From Chara braunii (lineage: Eukaryota; Streptophyta; Charophyceae; Charales; Characeae), in the NCBI GenBank assembly GCA_003427395.1, contig BFEA01000285.1, forward strand, positions 1,008,807 to 1,051,778: 42,972 nt of DNA, in the 5' to 3' direction. This document shows, piece by piece, positions 19,801 to 30,684 of this stretch. Both the position numbers and the translations under genes were made by a program. Under the pieces are notes generated by a model, which had not been told where the DNA came from, did no database searches, and saw only the letters and a program-made list of their open reading frames with translations. Every line of letters starts with the position of its first letter. Positions within the stretch are counted from its first letter, which is position 1.

Positions 19801-20180
19801 GAGGATATATCCGCCCCAGAGATTTGGACGACTCTCCGGACGGATATATCTGCCACACAAATGGAAGGTTTCGCTACACACATTGTGTGGAGGATAGATC
19901 CACTCCAGAGATGTCGACGAGGTTCTGAGGTCCCGCTTTAAGGTCTCAAAGGAGGATTTATTCGCCCCACACGTTGATTATCTCACACCCGTACCCCGGT
20001 CTCTGGAGCGGATCTATCCTCCACACACGTCAAAGGTTTCAATGCACATATTGTGCGGAGGATAGATCCGCTCCACTGATTGTGTGGAGGATAGATCCGC
20101 TCCAGAGATGTGGTCTTCGTAACCCTGGGAACGAATACCACATCTCTGAAGCGGATCTATCCTCCCATAATGTAGGTTCA
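16900..20180. repeat. Hairpin-rich satellite array (GGATAGATCC palindrome)
   Basis: About 3.3 kb of degenerate repeats. One half-unit reads TTGTGTGGAGGATAGATCCG followed by 'ctccagagatgtgg', and the other half is its reverse complement, so inverted pairs form. At 17,999-18,017 GGATCTATCCTCCACACAA pairs perfectly with 18,040-18,058, leaving a 22-base loop (ctggaaggttttgatgtaaaca). Similar pairs occur near 17,600-17,660, 19,450-19,510 and 20,010-20,070. Longer spacers (ctcaaaggaggatctatc…ccccacac) separate the hairpins. Long apparent reading frames through the array have no independent support. Confidence 0.85.
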
Positions 20181-20580
20181 ATGCACAACATGAGGGGTTC
20201 ATTAAACGACTAGAAGAGTTCGATACACAACTAGAAGGGTTCGATAGATAACGACAATGGTACGGAGCACAAGAAGAAGTGTTCAATAATTAACAAGGAC
20301 GGTCTGGCTGCTGAAACAAGACACGTGGACAATGTATGCACACAGGAACTGTTCATAATTGATGTTTCGATGACGTCGGCTTACCGTTTCGTTTACGGAT
20401 GAGATTCGCTCTTTGTCCATTGCCTGCACTTCACAGTGTCCTTCTTCGTTGCCTGCAATTCAGATCGCCCGTGATTAATAGTCGAGCACTTTGCGATCGT
20501 CGCTTGATCTTTGCCGAACTTCCAAAAGACTGCTGATCGTGGCGAGTTTTTTCCTGTCACAGCTCGATCAGGTGGCAATA
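20181..20580. other. Unique-looking spacer, nothing recognised
   Basis: Short repeats of 'agaagggttcgatag' occur at 20,205-20,250. Otherwise no gene, RNA or element could be identified. Confidence 0.5.
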
Positions 20581-21595
20581 GTTTGGAATGGGTCGATGGA
20601 GAGGATGCTGAAAGACGACTCGAATGGAGACGATGAAGACGATGAAGAGGAAATATGGAGAAAATGGAGAAGGAAGGTAGAGAACATGGTAACGGGATTG
20701 CACGACTGATAGGATGAAGTTGGTAGAGAGGAAAGTTGTGTGGACCACGAAGATGGAGAAGATGAAAGTAAGATGGAGAGGATGGTGAAAAAGACAATGG
20801 AGAAGGAAGGTGCAAAAGGGGTTGGAAATGATGAAAGAGATGATCGAGGAGGACGATGGAGAAGGAAGATGGAGGATGGACGAGCAGGGAGACAGAAGAT
20901 GGAGCAGAAAAATGGAGTCGATGGGGAAGGACGATGTGGAGATGAAGAATAAAACGACGATGGAGAAGATGGAGAAGGAAGATGGAGAAGATTGAGAACA
21001 AAACTACGACAGAACGACGATGGAGAAGATGGAGAAGGAAGATGGAGAAGATTGAGAACAAAACTACGACAGAACGACGATGGAGAAGATGGAGAAGGAA
21101 GATTGAGAAGATGGTGAAGGAAGGTGGAGAAGAGGTCGAAAGTGATGAAAGAGATGACCGAGGAGAACGATGGAGACGGAGAAGATGGAGCAAGAAGACG
21201 GAGTAGATGGTGAAGGAAGATGTGGCGATGGCGAACAAAACGACGATGGCGAAGATTGAGAAGATGCAGAATAGAACGACGATGGAAAAGGAAGATGAAG
21301 AAGATTAAGAACAAAACGACGATGGAGAAGATAAAGAACAAAACGACGATGGAGAAGGAAGATGAAGAAGAACGACGATGGAGAAGGAAGATGGAGACGA
21401 TGAAGAAAAAAACGACGATGGAAAAGGAAGATGGAGAAAATGAAGAAGAGAAGGCCGATGGGGTAGGAAGATGGAGAAGATGTAGAAGGAAGATTGAGAA
21501 GATGGAGAAGGAAAATGGAGAACATAAAGAAGGAAGGTGAAGACGACGGAGAAGGAAGATGGAGAAGATGGAGAAGGACGAAGTGGCAGTCGTGA
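20581..21595. repeat. Polypurine minisatellite (GGAGAAGATGGAGAAGGAAG type)
   Basis: A long purine-biased array based on gatggagaaggaa units. A 60 bp higher-order unit containing 'aaactacgacagaacgacga' is repeated exactly: 21,001-21,060 equals 21,061-21,103 over that span, and 20,954-21,000 matches as well. Long Ser/Pro/Phe- or Glu/Lys-rich reading frames here are by-products of the repeat. Confidence 0.9.
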
Positions 21596-21597
21596 AC

Positions 21598-21722
21598 TTA
21601 ACGCCCGGGTGATCAGCAATGGGCGCACAATGGTTGATCATGTTAACAACGATCATGAAGTTAACGGCCGCGTAATCGGCGATGCGCATTGAGCGCGCGA
21701 TGGCTGATCGTGTTTACAACGG
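21598..21722. repeat. Diverged ~60 bp direct duplication
   Basis: 'gttaacggccgcgtaatcgg…gatggctgatcgtgttta' (from about 21,659) is a diverged copy of the unit from about 21,598 (aacgcccgggtgatcagcaa…atggttgatcatgtta). Confidence 0.6.
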
Positions 21723-21960
21723 GGTGCGCTTCATCCTCGCTAGCAGCAGCGTAGCATAGTCGCATTCACAAATTCAAGAATACGAGTTGCCGTCCAGTCC
21801 AAAAGTTCATATACGGCCGCGAGTGGGCGGGAAGTCGCAATTTTTTTTGGCGCCGGCGCTGAAGACACAGAAATTTTTGGACCGGTTCGTGCGGCGTTTG
21901 AAAGGCCCTGATGCTAAAGGCCGTCCCGGTCCCGGACCCATCCGCGACAAAACATAACAA

Positions 21961-22190
21961 CGTAGGGTCGTTTGCATCTCGGTTCCCCATCACGAAAAGG
22001 AGGCCCGAGAAAGGTTTGGTAATCGTACGCCAGCCAAACAACAACCCTTCATCGCACAGTCAAAAAGATGATGCCCTAGGGTCGTTGTCGTCCTAGTTCC
22101 CCGTTGCGAACAGGCGGCCTGAGAAAAGTTCGAAAATCTTACGATGGCCAATCGACATCCCTTCATCGGACGGTCAGGATTGGTCGTGGG
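21961..22190. repeat. Diverged ~114 bp tandem duplication
   Basis: 'tagggtcgtt' at 21,963 and 22,077 opens two units, each continuing with tccccat/tccccgt, gag/ggc-cygagaaa and cccttcatcg. Offset 114 bp. Confidence 0.7.
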
Positions 22191-22540
22191 GAAGCAGGCC
22201 CAAAGTTTGTTTGCGCACAGTAACGCCGGCGCAACATCCAGTTCGTCGGTCGATGAGAGGGTATTCTTCGAGAACATGCAGATCTTTCACGTCATTCAGC
22301 CTCGTCGTTGTTGAAAGCCATTTGCTAGCGCGTAGTCAAGAAGATCTCCGCCTCGCAACGTCAAACCTCTCGCTAGCACGTCGTCGAGGAGAGGTCCGCC
22401 ATCGCCACAACAAGGTGAGGACCGTCCCTTTGCTAAAGCCTATTTCATCCACACGCAAAAAGCACAGAGAAGCACGTCGTGCGAATGACGTCAACAGGAG
22501 GCTTCGCAGGCTGCCACGTCAAAAAGCCTTCGGATGACGT
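22191..22540. repeat. Low-level direct repeats, no gene seen
   Basis: 'ttgctagcgcgtagtcaag' (22,321) and 'tcgctagcacgtcgtcgag' (22,371) are related and part of a roughly 50 bp repeat. Nothing else was recognised. A reading frame of 108 codons here is Arg/Ser-rich and unsupported. Confidence 0.4.
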
Positions 22541-22559
22541 CACCCACCATCTTGTCTTA

Positions 22560-22925
22560 CGCAAACCAAGCACGCACCACGATCTCAAGAACAACATCCC
22601 TTCACAATGCTCTTAGGAACTCTTGCTTGCGCAAACCAAGCCCGCACCACGGTCTCAAGAACACCATCCCTTCGCCACTGTCTCAAGAACTCTTTCGCCC
22701 ATGCCCAGTCTCCGCACCACAGTCTCAAGAACCTTTCCTTGTTCGGTAACGAACATCATCCCCGAGCAGCAAAGAACCTGTCCTTGTTCGGTAACAACCA
22801 CCATACCTGGGCAGCAAGAAACATAGATCATCCCCGCCGTTCGAATACGAACTACTCATCCTTGGCCGAGAACCTGTCCTTGTTCGGTGACGACCACCAT
22901 CTACGGGCAACCAGAAACACTTTGT
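22560..22925. repeat. Short tandem repeats of 45-96 bp
   Basis: 'gcaaaccaagc(a/c)cgcaccacg' occurs at 22,560 and 22,632. 'aacct(t/g)tccttgttcggta' begins at 22,730, 22,775 and 22,871, so the spacing is 45 and 96. Confidence 0.75.
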
Positions 22926-22957
22926 CCTCGGTCAAACGTCATCGGCACTGAGAGTGC

Positions 22958-23118
22958 TCCCAAAACTTGTGCATAACCCCTCAATCTCACACACACAAGC
23001 GTTCGTCCACAACCCCATCGACGGTCGAATCGAATGTCATCTTCGGACGACATCGAACGCCATCGACACTCGAAATACCTCCGAAAACTTGTGCACAACC
23101 CCTAGATCTAACACACAA
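22958..23118. repeat. 122 bp direct repeat
   Basis: AAAACTTGTGC at 22,962 and 23,084 starts two closely similar stretches (…ataacccctcaatctcacacaca versus …acaacccctagatctaacacaca). Confidence 0.75.
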
Positions 23119-23124
23119 AATACT

Positions 23125-25225
23125 GCTATGTAGAGGATCTATCCTCCTCAAAATACTTACCAGCACATGGTCGCCGCAATAATATTGAATTATATGCATG
23201 ACAAGGGGAACAAAGGGACAAAACCTGTATAACGGATACATCCGCCAAACAAACAGAGAGTGTTAAAAGTATTCGCACATGCCCAGGATAGGGTATGTCC
23301 ACCCCACAACACTTTGTACTGCTATATAGGTATTGACACCATTCACCGAAGAGACTGACACGCTGACTATACCGCCCGAACTCTCTGTCTGTGTGGCGGA
23401 TGTATCCGTTGTACAGGTATTGTCCCTTTCTTGCTTGTGCCCCAAACCACTGAAACTCTCTAACTGTGCGGCGGATGTATCGGCTACATAGGTATTGTCC
23501 CTTTCCCGACCGTGCAATAAAGAGATGTCGATATTATAGCGGTGGGGGAACAAAGAGACAAAACCTCTATAGCGGATACATCCGCCATACAGACAGAGAG
23601 TGTTAATCTTACTGGCACATGCTCAGGATAGGATCTATCCGCCCCACAACACTTCGTCAAGGAGGTGTGTAGCGGACAAGCCAACCACACAATGACACCG
23701 ATCACCGACGAGACCGACGCATTGACTACAACGTCCGAACTCTTTGTCTATGTGATGGATGTATCCGCTATACATGTATTATCTCTTCCTTGTCTGTGCC
23801 CCAAAGCTTTGAAACTCTCTGTTTGTGCGACGGATGTATCCGCTATACACATATTGTCCCGTTCCTTGCCATGCAATACATATTATTGAGGCGCCCAAAC
23901 TCTCTGTCTGTGTGGTGGATGTATCTGCTACACATGTATTGTCCCTTCCTTGCCTGTGCCCAAAAGCTCTGAAACTCTCTGTCTGTGCGGTGGATGTATC
24001 CGCTATACATATATTGTCCATTTCCCAGCCATGCAATACATATTCTAGCGGAGGAGTAAAAAAGGGACAAAACATGTGTAGCGGATACATCCACCACTCA
24101 GTTAGAGAGTGTTAAAGTATTGTCACATGCTCAGGATAGGATCTATCCCCCCACAACACTTCATCAAGGAGGTGTGCAGTGGACAAGCCAGCCACACAAT
24201 GACACCGGTCACCGAAGAGACCGGCGCATTGACTACGGCGCCCAAACTCTCTGTATGTGTGGCGGATGCATCCGTTGTACAGGTATTGTCCCTTGCTTGC
24301 TTGTGCCATGAACTTCTGAAACTCTCTGGCCGCACAACCATGCAATACATATTATAGTGGCGGGGTAAAAAAGAGACAAAACCTGTGTAGCGGATACATC
24401 CGCCATTCAGACAGAGAGTATGAAAAGTATTGGCACATGATCAGGATAGGATCTATCCTCCCCACAACACTTCGTCAAGGAGGTGTGCAGTGGACAAGCC
24501 AGCCACACAATGAGATCGGTCACCGAAGAGACCGATGCATTGACTACAGCGCCCGAACTCTCTATTTGTGTGGCGGATGTATCCTCTGTACAGGTATTGT
24601 CGCTTGCTTGCTTGTGCCACGAACCTTTGAAACTCTCTGAATGTGCAGCGGATGTATCAGCCACACAGGTATTGTCCCTTTCCTGACCGTGCAAGACATA
24701 GAAGTCGATATTATAGTGGCGGATCTATCCGCTGCACAAGAATTGTCATTTTCCCCTGTCAGACAATACATAGAAGTCGAGATGAGAGTTGCGGGGATCT
24801 GTTGGTAAGTACTGTGTTGCACCTCAATACTTGTAAGGTTCTAGCAAATAATCCGCTTGTTGTGGTGAGGATCGATCCTCCCCATAGTACTAACCAGCAC
24901 ATGTCCGCCGCTATAATATTGCATTATATGTCTTGCAGGGGCAAAAAGGGACTAATTGTACAACGGATACATCCTCCACACAAAAAGAGAGCGTCTGCAG
25001 CTATTGGTACATGTGCATGGTAGGATGTATCTGCGTAAGAAGACTTCGGGGGACGAGAATAGTGCATATCACTTCAGGAAAGGGTGTGCAATCGATAACC
25101 TTGCCGCACAATGAGGTCGGTCATCGACGTGCCCGACGAGTTGACTATTGTGCTCGAACTCTCAGTCTGTGAGGCGGATGTATCCACTACACAAAGTATT
25201 GTCCCTTCCTGCCTGTGACTACGAG
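23125..25225. repeat. Higher-order repeat array with GGATACATCC palindromes
   Basis: A block beginning 'aaac(c/a)t…agcggatacatcc(g/a)cca' followed by 'cagagagtgttaaa' and 'aggataggatctatcc' starts near 23,220, 23,558, 24,066 and 24,376 (offsets about 340, 510, 310). The last two units are well conserved for more than 200 bp. A separate 200 bp stretch at 23,135 returns at about 24,890. The core sites are again GGAT-NN-ATCC palindromes. Confidence 0.8.
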
Positions 25226-25239
25226 TTGACTATTGTGCC

Positions 25240-27090
25240 TTATTTGACTACTGCCAAGCAGCTTTTCCAAGGCCTCGAGACCGAACGCAATGATCAAATG
25301 ACTTCATATTCCTGTAGGGAGGATGTGTCCTCCTCTGGGTTTCCGACGTCTAGAAAGGTGCACCATTGGGGTCAGTTGGCAACCTTAGTCGACAACCTAC
25401 TTTTATGGAAACGTCATTTACAAAATATATTTATGCAGCCACCATCTACAGGTTCCCTTCGGGCAGCCGCCATCTAGAGTCTATCTTTAGGCAGCCGCAA
25501 CCTAGAGTCTATCTTTGGCCAGCCGCCATGTAGAACGTATCTTTGGGCAACTGCGATGTAAAGCCTATATTTGGGCAACCGCCATCTACAACCTATCTTT
25601 GGGCAGCCGACATCTAGAGTCTAGCTTTGGGAAGCCACCATCTAGAGCCTACCTTTGGGCACCCACAGTCCAGAGCTTACCTTTGGGCAGCCGCCATCAA
25701 TAACCTATCTTTGGGCAGCCGCCATCTAGAACCTATCTTTGGGCTGCCGCCATCTAAAGTCTACCTTTGGGCAGCGGCCATCTAGAGCCTACCATTAGGC
25801 AGATCTAGAACCTACCTTTGGGCAACCGTCATCAGGAGCCAATCTTTGGGATGCCACCCTCTAGAGCCTATCTTTGGGCAGCCCGCCATCTAGAAGTTAT
25901 CTTTAGGTAGCCGCCATCTAGAGCGAATCTTTGGGATACCGCCATCTAGAGCCTACCTTTGGGCAGACACCATCTAGAGCCTATCTTTGGGCAGCCATCA
26001 TCTAGAGTCTACCTTTAGGAAGCCGCTATCTAGAGCCTACCATTGGGCAGTCGCCATCTAAAACCTATCGTTGGGCAGTCGTTATTTAGAGCCAATCTTT
26101 GGGATGCCACTATCTAAAGCCTATCTTTGAGCAACCGCCATCTAGAACCTGCCTTTGGGCAGCCGCCATCTAAAGCCTACCTTTGGGCAGCCACCATCTA
26201 GAGCCTACCTTTGGACAACCGCCATCCACAACATATCCCTTGACAATCGGTCGACGACCTGGCTTTGCGCAGCTGTCATTTACAACCTATATTTGGGCAT
26301 CTGCCATCTAGAGCCTATCCTCTGGCAACCGCCATCTACTAGAGTCTACCTTTGGGCAGTCGTCATCTAGAGCCTACCATTGGGCAGTCGCCATCTTGAA
26401 CCTACCTTTGGGCAGCCGTCATCTAGAGCCAATCTTTGGGATGTCGCCATCTAGAGCCTATCTTTGAGCAGCCGCTATCTAGAACGTACCTTTGGGAAAC
26501 CGACATCTAAAGCCTACCTTTGGGCAGCCACCATCTAGAGCCTACCTTTGGACAACTGCCATTTACAGCCTATACTTGGGCAACCGCCATCTAGAGCCTA
26601 CCTTTTGCCAACCGCCATTTATTGGGCAGCCGCCATCTAGAGCCTACCATTATTCAACCGCCATCTAGAACCTATCCTTGGGCAGCCGTCATCTATAGTA
26701 ATGTTTGAGATGTCGCCATCTAGAACCTATCTTTAGGCAGCCGCCATCTATAACCTATATTTGGGGAGCCGTCATCTAGAGGTGATCTTTGGGTAGCCGC
26801 CAAGTAGAGCCTACCTCTGGGCAACCGTCATCTACAACTATCTTTGGGCAGTCGCCATCTAGAGCCTAGTTCCATCTAGACCTTACCATTTGGCAGCCGC
26901 CATCTACTGGGTATGTTTAAACAGCCGCTCGACCTTATCGATTGGCAGTCGCCATCTAGACCTTACCGTTTGCCAGCCACCATCTAGACCTTACCTTCTC
27001 GCGGTCACCATCCAGAGCCCACCGTTTGGCAGCCGCCATCCACAAACTATATTTAACCAACCCCTATATAGAGCCTACCTTCGTGCAACT
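25240..27090. repeat. 28 bp minisatellite, block 1, with ~200 bp leader
   Basis: A leader (25,240-25,440; contains GGGAGGATGTGTCCTCCTC) is followed by about 55 units of a 28 bp repeat beginning TTTGGGCAGCCGCCATC and continuing tagagcctacc. Substitutions are frequent. Variant units such as 'gggatgcc' and 'ccgccaagtagag' mark positions that are shared with block 2. Because 28 is not a multiple of three, every frame looks open in places. Confidence 0.93.
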
Positions 27091-27714
27091 TTTGGTGTCC
27101 ATTGGCAGACAACTTTTCCAATGCCTCGCGACAGGACGCTAATGACCAGAGGATTGCATATCCATGTGGGGAAAATGTATCCTTCTCTGGGCTTTCGGCG
27201 TCTCGAAAACCAGCATCATTGGTTGGCAATGACGATTGTGCTTGTCAAACTAGAGTCGTTGTCCCTTTCTTGCCAATACCATAATTGTTCTCTAACACCC
27301 ATGAATACAGTGCTCCCTACATAGGTGCAAAAGGTGCTCTAGGAGATCATCAACTGACTAATCAGCACATTCCGAGGGTGTTCGCCAAGGCTGTCCGAAT
27401 GGGAATACCGTTTCCAGTTTCTATTGACAGACAGTTTTTCGAACGCCTCGCGATTGGACGATAATGATCAATCGACTGCATATGCTTGTGGGGAGGATGT
27501 ATCCTCCTCTAGGTTTCAGATATATGAAAAACCTGAACCATTGGCGTCGGTTGGCAATGCCGACAGTGCAGGTCGAGCAAGAGATACTGTCCCTTTCGGT
27601 TATGTGCTACCGTGAACACAATGCACCTGATATATGTGCAAAAGACGCTCTGAAAGGTCATCGATTGACTGATTAGCACGTCCGGAGGTTGTTCCCCGCA
27701 ACTGCCTCATTCAC
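27091..27714. repeat. Spacer with two ~330 bp leader-like units
   Basis: Units starting near 27,095 and 27,415 share 'attg(g/a)cagacaacttttc', 'gcctcgcga', 'tatgtgggga(g/a)gatgtatcc', and 'ttggcaatg' with the leaders of both 28 bp blocks. 27,493-27,508 is GGAGGATGTATCCTCC. Confidence 0.7.
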
Positions 27715-29790
27715 GAGTCTTGTTTCCACTGTCCATTAACATATGACTTTTCCCACGTCTTGCAACCGAACACAATGATCAAACGACTGTATATTCATGT
27801 GGGGAGGATGTATCCTTCACTGGGTTTCCGACGTCTGGAAAGGTGCACCATTGGGGTCAGTCGGCAACCTCAGTCGACAACCTAGTTTTATAGAAACGCC
27901 ATTTACAAGTTATCTCTATGCAGACGCCATCTACAACTTTCCCTTGGCCAGCCGCCATCATCTAAAGTCTACCTTCAGGCAGCCGCCTTCTAAGACTATC
28001 TTTGGGCAGCCGCCATCTAGAGTCTATCTCTGTCCACCAGCCATATAGAACCTATCTTTGGGCAACCACCATGTAAAGCCTATCTTTGGGCAACCGCCAT
28101 TTACAATCTATCTTTGGGCAGCCACCATCTAGAGCCTATCTTTGGGCAGTCGTCATCTAGAGCCTACCTTTGGGCAGCCGCCATGTAGAGCCTATCTTTG
28201 GGCAACCGTCATGTAAAGCCTATCTTTGGGCAACCTCCATTTATAACCTATCTTCGGGCAGCCTCCATCTAGAGCCTATCTTTGGGCAGCCGCCATCTAG
28301 AGTCTACCTTTGGGCAACCGCCATCCAGAACCTACCTTTGGGTAGTTGCCATTTATAGCCTATCTTTTGAGTAGTCGCCCTCTAGAGCCTATCTTTGGGC
28401 AGCCGCCATCTAGAGCCTTTGGGCAGATGCCGTCTAGAGCCTACCATTGAGCAGCCGCCATCTAGAACCTACCTTTGGGCAACCGTCATCAGGAGCCAAT
28501 CTTTGGGGTGTCTCCATCTAGAGCCTATCTTTGGGCAACCGCCATCTAGAACCTACCTTTAGGTAGCCTCCATGTAGAGCGAATCTTTGGGATGCCGTCA
28601 TCTAGAACCTACCTTTGGGCATACACCATCTAGAGCCTATCTTTGAGCAACCATCATCTAGAGTCTACCTTTGGGAAACCACCATCTACAACCTACCATT
28701 CTGCAGTCGCCATTTCGAACCTACCTTTGGGCAGCTGTCATTTAGAGTCAATCTTTAAGATGCCACCATCTAGAGCCTATCTTTGAGCAGCCGCCATATA
28801 GAACCTACCTTTGGGCAGCCACCATCTAGAGCCTACCTTTGGGCAGCAACCATCTAGAGCCTACCTTTGGGCAACGACCATCTATAACATATCACTTGAT
28901 AATCGGTCGACAACCTACCTTTGGGCAGCTGCCGTTTACAGCCTATACTTGGGCAGCCACCATCTAGAGCCTAGAGTCTACCTAGGGGCAACCGCAATCA
29001 TGTAAAGCTTACCTTCTAGCAGTCGCCATCATCTAGAGTCTACCTTTGGGCAGCTGCCATCTAGAACCTATCTTTGGGCAACCGCAATCTAGAGGCTATC
29101 TCTGCCCAGCCGCCATCTAGAGCCTATCTTGGGGCAGCCGCCATCCACAACCTATCTTTGGGCAGTTGCCATCGATAGCCTACCTTGGGGCAGCCACCAT
29201 CTAGAGTTACCATGTGACAACCGCCATCCAGAGCCTACCTTTGGGAAACCGTTATCTACAGCATATGACTTGACAACTGCCGTGGACATCCTACTTTCGG
29301 GCAGCCGCCATTTACTGCCTATATTTGGGTAGCCGTCATCTAGAGTCTGCCTTCTGGCAACCGCCATCTACTAGAGCCTACCTTTGGGCAGCCGTCATCT
29401 AGAGCCTACCATTGGGCAGCCGCCATCTAGAACCTATCTTTGGGCAACCATCATCTACAACCAATGTTTGAGATGTCGCCATCTAGAGCCTATCTTTAGG
29501 CAGCCGCTATCTATAACCTATATTTGGGCAGCCGTCATTTAGAGGTGATCTTTGGGTAGCCGCCAAGTAGAGCCTACCTCTGGGCAGCCGCCATCTACAA
29601 CTATCTTTGGGCAGCTGCCATCTATAGCCTATTTCTAGGTAGCAACTATTTAGACCTTACCGTTTGGCAGCCACCATGTACAGGGTATGTTTAAACAGCC
29701 GCTATTGAACCTACCTTCGCGTGATCACCATCTAGAGCTTACCGTTTGAGAGTGGTCATCCACAAGTTATATTTAAGCAACCGTGAACAC
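27715..29790. repeat. 28 bp minisatellite, block 2 (duplicate of block 1)
   Basis: It has the same leader (27,715-27,900, with 'gtgcaccattggggtcag') and the same 28 bp unit. Block-specific landmarks recur in the same order as in block 1: 'cttgacaatcggtcgac' near 26,244 and 'cttgataatcggtcgac' near 28,897, 'ccgccaagtagagcctacctctggg' at about 26,797 and 29,557, and 'gggtatgtttaaacagccgct' at about 26,910 and 29,683. Offsets grow from about 2,470 to 2,770. Confidence 0.9.
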
Positions 29791-30280
29791 AATGTACCAT
29801 GTGTCTGTCGAGCCCGAACCGTTGTCACCGTCTTGTGGACTGGACATCGATTATAGGATATCGTTAACACAACGGTCATTCTTTCGTTGCACAAACAAGA
29901 AAACACCTCACTACTATGCTCGACGTCTTTCCCACTTCGGTCCCTGAACAAATGATCAAAAGCATTCCTCGATAGACTTCACAACGCCTATTATTTTCTC
30001 TTTACAACCGCTCCTTACATAGGTCTAAAAAGCATTGTGGTAGCTAAGCGACCGACAATTTAACAATTCGCGCGAGTTGTTCTCATATGATCCGTTGTGG
30101 TGTCTCGAGGTTTGAGCTCGGAAATTATTGCTAGTATGATGCAGCATCGCAAGGGGTCGTACAAACCTTCTGGTGTTGTGAAACGGATGGATCCTCTGTA
30201 CATGTTTCGGTATAGCCTAATATGCACTTATGTTACCCCCTTTTACTAGAACCCCCGCAGATACATTGGACTAAGTCCTT
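29791..30280. other. Spacer between satellite and element C, nothing recognised
   Basis: Unique-looking sequence with one GGATGGATCC-type site at 30,187-30,196. No gene or element end could be identified. Confidence 0.5.
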
Positions 30281-30538
30281 ATGTCTTCTTGTCGTCTGCG
30301 TCTGTTGATTGTGAGCAGTCTAATTCTCATTTTTGCCTCTATGCAAATTTTTAACTACATGACGACTGCTTTTTGTATGCAGGGTGATGTGGAATTGCAG
30401 GACCCTCTCCTTTTCGGTACGTCTCTTCTCAATTTCTCACCTATACTGCATGCGTCTCGCGAAAATGTTGTTGTTCATTTAGCATGGGAGGATGTTCGCC
30501 TTCGAATGACTTGTGTTATCATTTTGGGGCACTGGTAG
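30281..30538 (+). CDS. Small hypothetical reading frame upstream of the transposase
   Basis: 85 codons from ATG to TAG. The start is hydrophobic (LLIVSSLILIFASMQIF), which could be a membrane segment or a chance T-rich intron-like stretch. A possible acceptor (tttttgtatgcag, ending at 30,384) and a possible donor (GTACGT at 30,418) lie inside, so this may instead be intron sequence with a short exon of element C. I do not recognise the protein. Confidence 0.2.
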   Translation: MSSCRLRLLIVSSLILIFASMQIFNYMTTAFCMQGDVELQDPLLFGTSLLNFSPILHASRENVVVHLAWEDVRLRMTCVIILGHW

Positions 30539-30684
30539 TCACACTAGCGAGCTCGTCAGATAGCACGCCATCACGAATTTCAGGGACGTTTTCTTTGCGT
30601 AAGCGTAATAACGTGGAACGATAAGACTTTGAGTCGACTGAGTATTATTCACAACAAACGCAAACATGAAACACTCCGTGGTCG

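Noticed and set aside
16824-20286. Many 60-160 codon frames with YPPHNV/DLSSTQ-like repeats
   Set aside because: They read through the hairpin satellite in all frames and both strands. No evidence of coding.
20393-21689. Long Ser/Pro/Phe-rich reading frames on the minus strand (281 and 373 codons)
   Set aside because: They are the complement of the polypurine minisatellite. Open frames arise from composition only.
25440-29790. CRISPR-like array (28 bp periodic repeats)
   Set aside because: The 28 bp unit is the whole period with no unique spacers, the units are heavily diverged, and the surroundings are eukaryotic.
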